A DNA stretch of 64,000 bases from Nilaparvata lugens. Taxonomy: Eukaryota; Arthropoda; Insecta; Hemiptera; Delphacidae. The notes under the pieces are model-generated. The model did no database searches and had not been told where the DNA came from. It saw only the letters and a program-made list of their open reading frames with translations. Location: positions 56,144,347-56,208,346 of the forward strand of contig NC_052507.1 in assembly GCF_014356525.2 (NCBI RefSeq), read 5' to 3'. The stretch's first letter is position 1. The number at the start of each line of letters is the position of its first letter. Position numbers and translations under genes: made by a program. Shown here in pieces: positions 12,491 through 24,256 of this stretch.

Positions 12491-13878
12491 TGTAACATAT
12501 TAAAATCTGATGGGTAAACTAAATCCCTATTTGAGAGAATTTTATAGGTCTGAAGTGAAATAGCTAGTCTATTATTGCCAAATGTGATAAAGATTATTAA
12601 AAGATTAAATAATAACAGGTATCATGGCTAAAATTAGAACAGCCGAATAGGAAAAGAGAGTTATTTTCTACTTATATTATATTATATTAAAAAGTATTGA
12701 AAATTTGAAGTTAGGCTTAAAATACCTACTGATTGGCGACCTGATGATCGATCAAGTTGCATAATGTAAAATCCAGCCAGACACTTTGGCAAAAATTTAT
12801 TCTAAACAAATGGTATGCAACTGGAGGACTTTGGAAAGCACATGGCTAATTGTTGTAGAGGGAGAAACAACTCATGAACCCCATGAAAATCTATTATCTG
12901 TAATGAATATTCTTAAACCACCAAATAAAAATCAATTAGAATATTAAGGAAGTAGGATGTTCCTAGGCACATGTATTCAGTAGTGAATTTGCATGAACCA
13001 ATCAAATTGCAGTAATTGATGGGCGGCAATAGAGAGCTGATTCAAATGTATTTATGAATATTTCTATAAATGATAAAATTTTATAAATTTTTATTACTCA
13101 GTTTAACTCATGTATAGGATATGGTCCGAGAAAATATAAGGTATCATACCTAATATATAGGTAATAATTTAGTAGATTGGCATGGACTATTTGAACCTTT
13201 AAATGTCATAGTAGCGAATAATTTAAATTTATGTAAATTTGTAAGTTGGAAATGAAAATTGTAGAAATGGAAGTAGAACCTCCCCACTTGCCTGCCAGAC
13301 ACCACTATGGAATGACACTAAAATTTGAAGAGCACAAGACCCTTTATTACATTGTACTTTTTAAAGACTTGAAGTTTAAATTCATTTATTAATTTTTCAT
13401 TAGACTTAGTGATGCTGCATTAAAGCAAAAGTCATTTATATATTTATTTAATCCATTGGAGAAGACAACTTCAGCCACCAAAAATCCAGGACTACCAGGA
13501 AATTCGGATTGCCACCAACAGCTTATAAAAATTCAGCACATGAGTGATATATCATCGAAATATTTAAAGTTAGGGCACCCTCAGTGCTTCGAGTGAAACA
13601 AATATAAAAGCTAGCTCATTGGAAAGGTTATAAATATTAAAAATTAATACAAAACTTGCGCAAATCTTAAGAAGGTATAAGAAATATTTATTAAATAAGA
13701 GTATGTCAATTCACATATCCAAGGTACACAAATTAGAGGAATATTAAATTCTAATCTTGTAATACAAACGCATACTCAATCATTGATTCTATTTAATAAT
13801 TTGTTATGATATGATGTAGCTCTTGTTCACTGGATAAATTGATTTATCTATCTCCATCAGAGGCTGAACCTTATGCCA

Positions 13879-13924
<46 letters not shown>

Positions 13925-14641
13925 ATTATTATTATTAAGAAATATACTGAAAACTACAGAAATTAATATATTTATAATCTATGATTTATCAATTTATTAT
14001 TCTATGATTTTTTGGAAAGAAGATATAAAGTGTGATTATCTAAATCGACAGGCAACAGCAAGTCAATACCTAAGCTGCATGCAAATAAATGCATATTATC
14101 AATGAATTAAAAAAGCACATGGTAACGTTTCGTGCTAAAGAGCTAAAGAGTAGTGTACCAGTCTGTGATATTTTATTTTGATATATTTATTCTTGTATTT
14201 ATTGTATGTGTTCGTTGCTCTATATATTTCCATATTGACCTGACATTGAATATTTATTCATATAATATATGTATCGAACTTTTTCTGGTGTACCATTTAT
14301 TTTATTCCCAAATACCACGCAGGACAAATCTCATATCTATTCACTAATTATCAGTATTGAATTATTAAGAGAGTAACCATCCGATTCAATCAGTAATAGA
14401 ATAAGCTGGTTTACACAACAATATATTGTATTGTTAATCAAATCTCTGGAAATTATACCTTCCAAAGATTTCTATAAATTGTCCAAGAGCAATGAATTGC
14501 AAGAGTTCCTGAACGAGCCTATAAGGATTTTATCGAAGTTGTGTTCTAAAACACCACAACCAGATTTGTATATTTTTACACTCATGCTTCACCGATTGCA
14601 GCCAAGCCAGGCAAATCGTTATTCATTGAAAAATAATGTCA
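12491..14641 (+). repeat. 3-prime LTR
   Basis: Starts TGTAACATATT and ends AATGTCA. It matches the 5-prime LTR base for base over long stretches with scattered substitutions, and carries a pure AT/TTA microsatellite at 13880-13936 where the 5-prime copy has a short ATATAT run. Confidence 0.85.
13880..13936. repeat. (AT)n(TTA)n microsatellite
   Basis: About 40 bases of AT followed by TTA/ATT triplets, inside the 3-prime LTR. The corresponding place in the 5-prime LTR is much shorter, so this tract expanded after insertion. Confidence 0.95.
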
Positions 14642-14754
14642 GAATATATACAGAAATTGCTCGTTTAATAGTATAGGTTGAAAGGAAATAGGACCAGCTT
14701 ATGGAATATTATGTTTTTTCAATATAGTTTTCAGCTGATTTTAAAACATGAAAA

Positions 14755-15480
14755 TATCAGGTCCAGTAGCTCAAAAGCCTGTTCAATTTCAATCAAGATT
14801 AAATTCCATCAGAACTAATCAGAGCAGGGTTTTTTTTTAAAGAAGGCTTCTCTGATTGGTTCTCGTGGTATTCAATACAGGTTAGAAATTAACAGACAGG
14901 ACAACTGGCTCTCTCAAGGCCATGGCTGCGAAGAAACATAGAGCAACAGAGGAACCAATACAACAGAAACTGAAAACTGGTCGCATTTCTATCACCTTAC
15001 AATAAACATCAATTCAACTACCATTATCATACGTTTGGAGAGATGAATTTAAAATTCATTTTTCTCTATTTATCTAGGTTACTTTCTGTACCTATTCTTC
15101 CAGATGTTCCATGAATACTGCAATGTTTTAAAATAAGATCGCTAAATTTGGTAACTCAACTACAGCTTTTATAAGCTATAACCATCAGCTATAATCTTTT
15201 TCACTTGCTCACACTTTCTCACGTTTTCAAAAGAGTAAGGAAACTTTTTTTGATCAGTTTTGATCAGTTGGTTTTTTTTTTTTTTACTTGAGGGACAAAT
15301 AATCATTTCTGAAAGAGCTTCAGCGATTTTTCGCAGAGTTGAGACCTGTTCCAGAATAATTTTTTCATCGCAAACGTACTCTATTCCTGATTATTTGAAA
15401 AAAAAATGTTAGAGGCGTTTTCGAGATCCGTCAGACATACATACTACATATCCGCAGACACACATATTCGAACAGAAATT
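14755..15480. repeat. Dispersed repeat family A, copy 2
   Basis: A diverged copy of the repeat at 4530-5018. It shows the same order of blocks: CTCAAAAGCCTGTTCAATTT, a TCTCTGATTGG block, and CGTTTTCGAGATCCGT followed by ACATAC runs. It includes T-rich interruptions. No protein is encoded. Confidence 0.5.
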
Positions 15481-16744
15481 GTTCCCTCAGTATAATTGAC
15501 TTCAATGATTATGATTTCATTCAATGAGAGCTTATTTCACATAATAATAACAAAGGGTATAAAAAGCGAAAATGTCGAACATAATAATTATTATTGAAAT
15601 CAGAATTAATAACAGCTGCTGGCATAAAAAAGTGAAAATGCCATCATAAGTTTTTAATCGAAACAGTAGCTATCATCTTATCTCCATCTGATCTAATGTT
15701 AACAAATTATAGTAAGATACTCATCAATGTGTCAGCTTTATTTGAATTGGGAGCATTGATGCTATTAATGATGTATACTGACAGTTTCAAGTGAATATCA
15801 ACGAACTGTTATGCATATTCTCCAATATTTTTATTGAAAGCTATATTCTATTTTCTTTGGTAACACAACTAATATTTGGGAATAATTGATTCATGGAAAA
15901 AGCGCCTTACTTCTATGGAAGATATTTTTACATTGGGAAAAGCAACAACAGCTATTTGGCCGTTTTAATAAATAACCCCTCTCTTTCGTCAAGTTAAATT
16001 CTGGCCGAATATCCTCATTCTTTGCACACTGATTCTACAACGGACACTTCTGAAGTTTTAAAAATACCCTTCATTCTTTTTTTAAGATTTCGTCTTGAAG
16101 ACTCCAGGAGGGAGTATAAGACAAGTCATTCTTATGAATACTCAATTCCATCCATTACAGAACAGTCAAAGTGTATAAATCACCAATCATAGTTCATAAG
16201 TCATAATTCATCATACCGAATAATTAAAATTTCATGGAAACTGTTTAAGCTGTTCACGCGATCTGTCAAATATGCAAACAAAATTAGTCTTGATAGAATA
16301 GGATCAATTGATAGAACTCTCGTCATGAAGGTTTGTTTTATGAAACATAAAATCATCTATACTCCCAGGAATAGAAATAAAAATATTTATTTTATATTTA
16401 TATTCTAATATTTAAAAATCTGATTACCCTTTTTAAAATTATTCAACATAGCATGTTTTGGCTACAAATAATGCCATTATCAAGTAATGGAAAATAAATA
16501 ATAATATTATATTCTCAGGAATAGCTCTGATCAGAGTAGCAGTGCCCAATCAATTTTTCCGCGATAGATGCATTTTAATCTTCAACTTGGTGCCAACCTA
16601 ATGAAATAATCTCAACTTAATGCCAACCTGACAAAATTATTAATTTGTCGCCAGTTATAAACTGTTTCGGATAGGTATTCTCTCTAGATTATAAAAATAT
16701 TTAATTATGATTATTTCATTCTATTAATTCATTTATGATAATTA
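15481..16744. other. Gene-free DNA with dispersed repeat family B copy 1
   Basis: No gene seen. At about 16545-16690 lies a block starting AGTGCCCAATCAATTTTTCC that recurs at about 27961-28110, with the same following order (AACTTAATGCCAACCTGACA, then ..CTCTCTCTAGATTATA). This is a short interspersed family of unknown class. Confidence 0.6.
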
Positions 16745-16973
16745 ATGTTTTTTTTATATATTCAACGTTACATTGCTATCTGTCTAGTGACTAATGAGCA
16801 ACTTTTTCTGTCCTATAATACTAATGAATACTACATACAAGAGAATCCTCCATAGGGTCTCCTATTCAAATTCTAATATTATTAGTACACTGCTCATGAC
16901 TGTACTACACAGGTGGGTTTCACTCATTTCCACTGCTCTGCTTTTCACTGGACACAAGACACTTGAATCAGCA

Positions 16974-19626
16974 CTAGGCCAGTTCAAATGGCTTCTTCCT
17001 TTTCAGCCTCCTCATCAATCCTTCATTTTCCAGCAGCTGGATTGCTTCGATGTTGTCGTGTTGGTGGAGTCGAGCCTCGTGTTTCTCTGCATGCCTTTGG
17101 ATTTCGCTGCATGCCAGGTCGACTTGCAGGTCTCTATGAGGGACGCTGTTTCTGACGTACCAAGGAGCATCAGCAATGTTTCTCAGCACCTTGTTTTGGA
17201 AGCGTTGTATGACTTTGATATTACTGTCTTTGGTACACCCCCAAAGTTGTATACCATACGTCCATACTGGCTTCAGAATCTGCTTATACAGGGGTACTTC
17301 GTTTGGAATTGACAGGATGGAACTCCTTCCAATGAGCCACCAGAGTCTCTTGTATTTTATTTCCAGCTCTTCTCTCTTATTCTTAACATGGACCTTCCAG
17401 CGAAGCTTTGCATCTAAAGTCATACCTAGGTACCTGGCATCATTGGAAAATGGTACTATTTGATTGTAAATGGTTATTGGTATGAGTTGAGCCCTCTTGT
17501 TGGTGGAATTGATATGAACTGATTTTGCTTCATTGAGTTTAATTTTCCATTTCCTTGTCCAGTCTTCAATTTTTCCGAGAGATCTTTGAAGTTTTGCTGT
17601 GGCACTTTCAATCTTGTCATCTATAGCTAATATTGCTGTGTCGTCGGCAAATGTTGCCATTGTATTATTCTCGAGACATGGTAGATCACTTGTGAACAGA
17701 ATATAGAGAATCGGCCCCAAAACACTTCCTTGTGGTACTCCTGCTTTTATTTCTCCTAGTCCAGAATAAGCATCTTCATGGTTCACTCTGAAGTATCGTC
17801 CAGTTAAATATGAATGTAAGATGTCTGTGAATTGCTTTGGAAGTAACTCTTTCAACTTATTGATTAGTCCTTCATGCCAGACTCTATCAAAAGCTTGACT
17901 CACATCCAGAAATGCTGCAGAACAAATTTTTTTTTCTTCCAACGACTTTTCTATTATATTTACAATCCTGTGTACCTGATCAATTGTTGAATTTTTCTTC
18001 CTGGAGCCAAATTGATGATCTAGTATCAATTTTCCCCTTTCAATAATCGGAGTCAGCCTTTTCAACAATATTCTTTCAAAAAGTTTTGACATTACTGGAA
18101 GCAAAGATATTGGCCGGTATGATGAGATGTTGTGAGGCTCTTTTCCAGGTTTTGGGATCATTACCACCTCAGCTACCTTCCACATGAAAGAAACATATTT
18201 GAGTCTAAAAACGGCATTTATAATATTAGTTAATTCCACTATAGCTATCCTTGGTAAATTCTTCAATACTGCTCCTGTTCTTAAATCAAATCCTGGTGCT
18301 TTTTTTTAATTCAATTTTCTTACTTATTTCTCTACTTCATCCAGTGTAACATGTCAAAACTCTTCGCTCTCCTGAATAAAATCCTCTTCAATTTCTAGCT
18401 CATCATGATTGTGTGGTTGAAATGTTTTTACCAGATGATCAGCAAATGCTCGAACTTTTTCTGTATTGCTCCTAGCCCATAAGCCATCCTGTTTCCTAAT
18501 GGTGGTGCTTGCTGAATGGGTCTTTTCAATTTCCTGGCTGCCTTCCAGAGAGAGTAGTCGGTGCTTTCATCTCCTGTTAGATTTCTCAGATAATGATTCA
18601 TTGATTCATTCTTAATTTGTTGAATTTCTGTTCTGAGCTGTTGAGTTGAATGATTAAGTTGCCTTTTATCTTGTGAAGTTCTTGTTTGTTGCCATATCTT
18701 CCTAGCTCTCCTTTTTCCAGCTATCATTTCCCTCACTTCTGTTGGGTAGCTATTTCCTACAGTTCTTCTTCTTAGTTGTGGGGTGTTCCACCAGGCCTGT
18801 TGCACGTCAATGACAAATTTTTCCAGTTCTCCATCAAGCTGTTCCATGCTTCTCAATGGTACATCAAGGATTATTTTTTCTTCCAGCATCTGATGAAATC
18901 CTTCTCAGTCTGTATGGGTATTAACATGCCCTGCCCGTTCATTTTGTTTTGTATTATAGTTTCACTCAGCTGTAGAAGAATTGGAGAATGGTCAGAATCA
19001 AGGTCGAAACTTTTCTCAATACTCAAGTAGTTGAAACTCACATTCTTAATAAAAAATAAATCTATTAGGTCTGGTATTTTCTGCATATCTGAGGGCCAGT
19101 AGGTTGATTTTCCGGTAGAAATTGCCTCACAACAGCTGTACTCCATAAAAGCCTTATAGAGCTCTCTGCCTTTCGTGGTTGTTAAACGTGACCCCCAAAA
19201 AACGTGTTTTGCATTAAAATCACCTCCAAAAATGAATTTTGTACCTAACATCTCAAAAAAAGCTATGTATTCCTCTTTTCGTATGGAATGTCTGGGTGGG
19301 CAGTAGATAGCAGCCACAACTAACTTATAAGTTCTTGTTTGAACAGCCACACTAGTTAATTGCACTCTTTCTGACTCATATTTAATTTCTTCATGATGTT
19401 GAATACTATCCTTGATGATAACAGCACTTCCACCTCGCGCCGAATTACTGGGATGTATAGCATGATAAGTCTTATATCCTCTGATTCTAATGTGAGATTG
19501 TTTAGTGAAATGAGTTTCTGAAACTAAACAAATATCTATATTTTCTAAATTTAAAACCGCTTCTAATTATTGTTGCCGATTAAGGAGTCCATTAGCATTC
19601 CATTCAACCATTCTCAGTGTATTCAG
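16974..19626 (-). pseudogene. LINE ORF2 (endonuclease-reverse transcriptase), broken
   Basis: Replication protein of the LINE: an APE-type endonuclease that nicks target DNA, and an RT that copies the RNA there. Endonuclease motifs are VEWNANG near the N-terminus, SETHF, GGDFNAKH (about 19230) and SDHSPI (about 18990). The RT in the 16974-18266 frame shows FGSRKKNSTIDQ, FLDVSQAFDRVWH, GVPQGSVLGPILY and the catalytic FADD (about 17640). The whole is about 885 codons, close to normal Jockey ORF2 length. Breaks seen are an in-frame TAA near 19566 and frame changes near 18880 and between 18270 and 18430. The protein therefore cannot be made whole. Confidence 0.9.
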
Positions 19627-19628
19627 CA

Positions 19629-20105
19629 TTACAATTCAGAAGAACAATTTTTATCCAACTTCTCAAAACGGCTTTTAAGATAGAAGATACTTTTTTCTTG
19701 CTTGTCTAACTTATGTAAAATGCGCTTCAGCACCTGATTAATATCTCCCTCCATATTATCGAACTGACAGCTATTCGAATTAGAGCCTTTGTTTCCTACA
19801 ACAGTCTGTGCAAATGTTCTTTTACTCAGAGTAGGTACACGAATTTCTACCTGCTTAGTATTTCTATCTCCAAGCTTCGTAGTTGGATTTTGACTGATTG
19901 AGCTCTTGGGAGTGTTTGCCTCCCTTTTTTGCGCCGCATTTATGATTTTCTGCAGTTCAACAGCTACAGTACACCCTCTGTAACTTGCAGGGTGAGCTTC
20001 TCCGCAATGTACACATTTTGGTAGGACATCATTGGATTTTTGGCAGTCCCTACTTAGATGCTTTGACAGTGGCGCTTCGTGGATTTTTGAACTTGTAGGA
20101 GTCAA
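19629..20105 (-). pseudogene. LINE ORF1 (gag-like), C-terminal part
   Basis: RNA-binding protein of the Jockey-like LINE, N-terminally truncated with the element. The visible 158 residues hold the last zinc-knuckle-type Cys/His residues (HLSRDC, then CVHCGEAHPASYRGC), followed by a low-complexity polar region and a helical tail with KRILHKLDKQEKSI. The frame closes only 3 bases before the first Met codon of ORF2, the usual arrangement. Confidence 0.8.
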
Positions 20106-20217
20106 AAAGTATAAGTAGGGCTACAACCCCCCTCCCCAGTATAGTCGCAATGGAAAAGATCACATTGACTTTTTCTGCCATAGACAAATTCAAATGTTGT
20201 ATGGATGCTGGCATATA

Positions 20218-20391
20218 AAGGTGTGTACAGATATACGCGCCGCGAACATGAGCAATTCACTTTTAATCAGCTGATTATATCTGTATTTTTACAGAAACGG
20301 TAAGATATAGTTATAAAAAGCTTGGCATCAGCTGATTAAAATTGAATTGCTATTGCTGATGTTCGCGGCGCGTATATCTGTACGCATCTTT
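20218..20391. mobile_element. Palindromic MITE, about 174 bp
   Basis: Two arms of about 50 bp are near-perfect inverted repeats: GTACAGATATACGCGCCGCG on the left, and its complement CGCGGCGCGTATATCTGTAC on the right. The AATCAGCTGAT blocks also pair. The outer edges are TA on both sides (..CATA/AAGG and CTTTA..), consistent with a TA target as used by Tc1/mariner-type elements. There is no coding capacity. The GC-rich arms stand out in AT-rich surroundings. Confidence 0.75.
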
Positions 20392-20460
20392 AGGCCTACA
20401 TAAACACAACATGCAAGTTCACAACTCAAAATGATAAGTTACTCACATCATGGTCTACTT

Positions 20461-21055
20461 TTAATTTAATTCGATTCGTCGATCCTTCTTTGAAGCAAAC
20501 ATTTTGGTGACAGAGTCGTAGAATTTTGCTTCTGTCATCAATTTCTTGAAATACTGTTTTTCAATACACAGGGAAACTAGTCCATTGAGTCGATTTTGAT
20601 GGTTGAATTCCTAGTGTTTTTTATGCGTTTAAGAGCCGAAAAGGTGCGTTCGGCAGAAGCACTTTGTAGCTGGGATAGTGAGCACTAGATGAATTAGTCT
20701 GCTTTTTCAATAAAAAAAAGTAAATTCGTATGGCTTTTGTTGGTGGGGAGTCCCTTGCGGGAAGGTCCCACCGCCTGAATATATAATTTAAGCCGTCAAT
20801 GGGCCTTACGACTGTCATACTTCAGCCGGGAACGACAGTTTAACGTGCCCATCCGATAACACGGGAGTGATCTGGTTAAAAAACTTTTGGTTATGAGAGG
20901 GATTGAACCCGGGATCTCTGTGCAGCCACGCAAGCACTAGATCAAGGATCACTCCTGCTTTTTCAATGAATGTCCCTGTTAAATAATTGTCCACTAAATA
21001 GTCATTCAATTTAGAAATGCAGTTAATGAAGAAAGAAGAGGAGTAAATCACAACT
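20461..21055 (-). pseudogene. hAT transposase C-terminal remnant, split by a SINE
   Basis: On the minus strand, SASAERTFSALKRIKN near 20620-20670 matches the C-terminal dimerisation and catalytic-Glu block of hAT (ZMYM1-like) transposases. After a frame change, NRLNGLVSLCIEKQYF and a charged tail follow to a TAA at 20461-20463. Upstream residues (20970-21055) continue as helical sequence of the same kind and are separated by a SINE at 20712-20954. Only about the last 120 codons remain. Confidence 0.75.
20712..20954 (-). mobile_element. tRNA-derived SINE with 13-bp target duplication
   Basis: On the minus strand the head resembles a tRNA gene, with a B-box-like GGGTTCAATCCC and an A-box-like TAGTGCTTGCG. 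The body is GC-richer and ends in an A/T-rich tail (poly-T run plus ATT). The 13-base sequence CTGCTTTTTCAAT flanks it on both sides, at 20699-20711 and 20955-20967. This is a perfect target-site duplication for a LINE-mobilised SINE. It sits inside the hAT remnant. Confidence 0.85.
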
Positions 21056-22284
21056 CAGCCTCCAAACTATTTACATTGAAATATTGCCCATGTCCGTATG
21101 GAGACTTCATTAGGTCTTGCAGAAAGCAGAAACATTGTTTGCAAGTCAATCGATTGGATCAAATATCGATTTTATCGTTTCGATAATCCATGTGGTTGAG
21201 GAGCTACTTACGAAGGGCCTTATTAAAATCATTCATATACGAGTAGTTCCTTCCGCGTCCACTTAGCATGCAGCGCAGCGCTAGTGTCGAATTGTAGGAA
21301 TAGATTAGACTTCCTACAACGCTACAAGCCTTCTTATGTTGCAAAACCTTACTGCTCCGTATCTTTCAATTCCGTATTTTCTATAATATTTTGATAGGTA
21401 TTCGCATGCTCCTATAACCTATAGATACTCTATGAAGACATTATTATTATTCTGTATCAAAGTGTAGGAACTTCCTCACTTCCTACATGGAGGAATCGCC
21501 CTAGTGCTTTGATCCACATTTCACGCATCTTGGTTCCATGTTACAGTAACGTAGGGTGTGACCGTAAGCCTGGCAACTAATTAATGTAACACTACAAATT
21601 CCTCCCCTCCACTGTAAAATTTTACATTGAAAAATTTTCTAAGTGACATAATTGAAAAATAAAATTTATAATTGGGTATTCAATGGAAATTTTGAGATGT
21701 AAAATTTTTTTATGTTATAAAAATTTAAAAGAATTCAAATTACAATTGAATTATGATAAAATTGAATGATGAAATATAGAATGATTCAAAATAGTCTGAA
21801 TATATAATAGTCTGTTCATATACAACATCTAAACCTATAACCTTTATTGTAATATTATTGTCTAATAAATGACATACCAAACTTACATAATAATAAGATA
21901 ATGCAATGGATAAATTGATATAATATAAACTTGTGTCCTTCTAATATGCCTTCACTAAACTTAAGTATGTATCACTTTAATGATATTAATTTAAAATAAT
22001 GAGTCTAATATAATCATGATTCAAACCAAATAATGCATTGACATTTTTCAAATTATAAATTCAATATCCTACCAGAAAATCTTACACCATATAAACAGTT
22101 CATTATGAATGACCTGTTTGAAACATAATTTTTCAATGTATCAAACTATTATTATACATTACATACATTTACAAAATTATGATGACAAACAATATTGTCT
22201 TCTATTGAATTTAAATTGAATTGAATAAGGCCTGCACTGCAACGTTGCAATATCGAAGGCCGGGGCCTTGTATTAGAGATGGCT
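21056..22284. other. Gene-free AT-rich DNA
   Basis: No gene is supported. There is a loose pair of blocks with TGTAGGAA and TTCCTACA near 21290-21330 and 21470-21500. The remainder is low-complexity AT-rich sequence. Confidence 0.5.
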
Positions 22285-22425
22285 ATGACAGTACCGATAA
22301 TTAAATCTTCAGAAATAATACGTTCTCAAGATTTATTTCAATGGTTCAACCCATTCAGTGAAATCAAATTAACTGGAATACAAGGTCATAATATTGAGTC
22401 AGAGCAGTATTACAGTCTCTTCAAC
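22285..22425 (+). repeat. Diverged LTR fragment
   Basis: The block around AGAAATAATACGTTCTCAAG through CAAGGTCATAATATTGAGTC matches the end region of the solo LTR at about 26815-26920, and more loosely 7505-7590 and 14430-14500. It is a third-generation fragment of the same LTR family. Confidence 0.6.
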
Positions 22426-22439
22426 AGACGGGTAGCCGT

Positions 22440-22765
22440 CTAGTTGTCACCCCGACTACTTGACACCTGGTCATTTTGGCCATAGGCCACAGTACTTGTA
22501 CCCTCGTAAAAATATGTCATTGCCGTCAAGTTGTCCCCCCGACTACTTGACACCTACTGGATCAAAGGTGCCAACTAGTCATGACCGTAAATGACAACTT
22601 GACACCTCACACTCTCGCGTCAGGGTGTCCCCTCGACTAGTTGACACCTCCTTAGAAAGGAGACAAGTAGACGGGGATGACTCACGTCTACATGACACCT
22701 TGCACGCTGGCGTCAAGTTGTCACCCCGGCTACTTGTCACATACAGAGCACCAGTTGGCACAACT
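22440..22765. repeat. GTCAAGTTGTC-rich repeat family C, copy 1 (uninterrupted)
   Basis: A block built of alternating GTCAAGTTGTC and GACACCT/GACAACTTGAC motifs, so that many short segments are mutually inverted. A homologous copy lies at 23676-24256. This copy carries the empty version (CAACTAGTCATGACC, about 22572-22586) of the site that holds a MITE in copy 2. Confidence 0.8.
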
Positions 22766-23675
22766 TACACCCCCGCGGCGTAGGGAGGAGGGAACAATCA
22801 ATTTTTATCACTGGTTATGATGTGAAATTCAATTCTAAGCACTTTTGGTTGAGTAACATTTTCCTGTCAAACGCACGGTTCGGGAGATATTCGCCGTTAG
22901 GACAATTTTTTGTTAAGTTATTTGAAAACAGAAAAAAAATGTATAATAAGCCCTTTTGATGACTGAACCAGATGTAGAATACAATTCTAAACACATTTTG
23001 TTCAGTTATATTTTCCCCTTAGACGCACCGTTTACGAGTAAATTGAACCTAATGCTAGGACAGTCAAATTTTCATCCATCAATGATATGGAGATGAAGCT
23101 ATCAGTCTGGTTATCAACTGAGGTATTACATGAAGTCTGGTAATTAATATGAGGATAAATAATCTTCAATGAGAATCTTCAAGTTGTGTCTGTGTCTTCT
23201 ACACTCACAGACACTGTTCAAACAAATTTTATGAGTATGATTACTAAGAAGAGTAGCGTGTTGCCATATCTATCACTGCAAATATTGAAAGAAAGAAATT
23301 ATTTCTCAAATTCCTGGGCATATTATATGAGAGGCAATGAGAGTAAATATGGGATAGAAATTGAGGCAGTAAAAATGAGACAAGAAATCTATTTTTTAAA
23401 TATTCAAGAAAATTTATTGAAAACAAATTAACTTTGATGAAATAAATATCCAAAAAAAAGAAATAATATTATGATAAAAATAATTGATGATAATGAGAGG
23501 TAAATGCTTAACATGAATGCTTCATGCTCTACATCAGAGCATGAGACTTTATATTAAAATGAGGAATCTTAATGCCTTTTCGTATAGAACTTGATAGTTA
23601 GGCTCCATTTTCCAACTTTCAAATGAAGAGCCAGCCGGAATGGTGATCTCTTGTGGAGTGGAGTCGAGGGGATAG
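22766..23675. other. Gene-free DNA
   Basis: No gene is supported. An imperfect duplicated segment is visible: 'CTAAGCAC..TTTGGTTGAGTAACATTTTCC' at 22836-22866 and a relative near 22990-23020. The 81-codon frame at 23186-23431 has no motif. Confidence 0.5.
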
Positions 23676-24256
23676 GTTGTCATGACCGTAGACGACTACT
23701 TGTACCCTCGTAAAAATATACCATTGCTGTCAAGTTGTCATTCCGACTACTTGACACCTACTGGACCGGAGGTGTCAACTAAAGTGCGAGATGAATTACT
23801 TTTAACACGGCTCTTTCTCAAAGACGGAGAGGTCTGATGCTCTATCCTCCACTAATCACTCCCACTACCTAGCAGCATTCTCCTTCTTTTGTGTCTGAGT
23901 GAGAGAGCTTTGAAATGTGATGCGGCAACACTCCCCTCCATCTATTGCTGGCAATGTTCCAAGAAGTGAACTGGTCAGCAGGTATATTGGTTTGTGTATG
24001 TTACAGAGATGTGTTCATCACAAGAACTTGAAGCAAAATGACACAGTTCTCCTCTTCATGTTAAAAGTAATTTATCTCGCACTTTAGTCACGACCATAAA
24101 CGACAACTTGACACCTCGCACCCTCACGACAGGGTGTCCCCCCGACTGGTTGTCACCTCCTCAGAAGAGAGACAACTAGACGGGTATGGCTCACGTCTAC
24201 TTGTCACCTAAAAACCAGTTCTGAAAGGGGACAAGTAGTCAGGGTGGCACCTAGTC
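23676..24256. repeat. Repeat family C, copy 2 (split by a MITE)
   Basis: Matches copy 1 at 22440-22765 in order and content (CCTCGTAAAAATAT, TTGTC..CGACTACTTGACACC, then CAGGGTGTCCCC and ..CTCACGTCTAC). A 303-bp insertion at 23782-24084 divides it. Confidence 0.8.
23782..24084. mobile_element. 303-bp MITE with TA target duplication
   Basis: Terminal inverted repeats of about 25 bp (AAGTGCGAGATGAATTACTT at the left, AAGTAATTTATCTCGCACTT at the right) enclose non-coding DNA. TA lies on each side (23780-23781 and 24085-24086). The paralogous repeat copy near 22578 has a single TA and no insert, so the ends and the TA duplication are shown directly by comparison. TA use points to a Tc1/mariner-superfamily helper. 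Confidence 0.9.

Larger units (their letters stand above)
5019..14641 (+). mobile_element. LTR retrotransposon with very long LTRs, non-autonomous
   Basis: Two long direct repeats, both starting TGTAACATATTAAAATCTGA and ending in ..CCA or ..TCA, bracket 4.8 kb of internal sequence. This is the layout of an LTR retrotransposon with LTRs of 2.70 kb (5-prime, inflated by an insertion) and 2.15 kb (3-prime). The internal part has a primer-binding-site-like leader, a gag-like gene with an Asn/Gln-rich tail, and a further ORF just before the 3-prime LTR. A G-rich tract ending at 12490 sits where a polypurine tract would be. No protease, RT, RNase H or integrase motif is visible, so the copy would depend on enzymes from another element. 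The flanks give no clean target duplication: ATAT precedes the 5-prime LTR and ATAT recurs 2 bases after the 3-prime LTR end. Superfamily (Gypsy versus BEL) is not settled. Confidence 0.82.
16745..20108 (-). mobile_element. Jockey-like LINE, 5-prime truncated
   Basis: A minus-strand non-LTR retrotransposon. It includes the C-terminal part of ORF1, an almost full-length ORF2, a 3-prime UTR of about 200 bp, and a T-run at 16748-16755 that would be its poly(A). The 5-prime end is truncated inside ORF1 near 20108. Stops and frameshifts make it inactive. I could not identify a target duplication by eye. Confidence 0.85.

Noticed and set aside
20815..21051. 78-codon reverse-strand ORF with FFINCISKLNDYLVDN
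   Set aside because: It runs from a hAT remnant into the SINE; not a gene in its own right.
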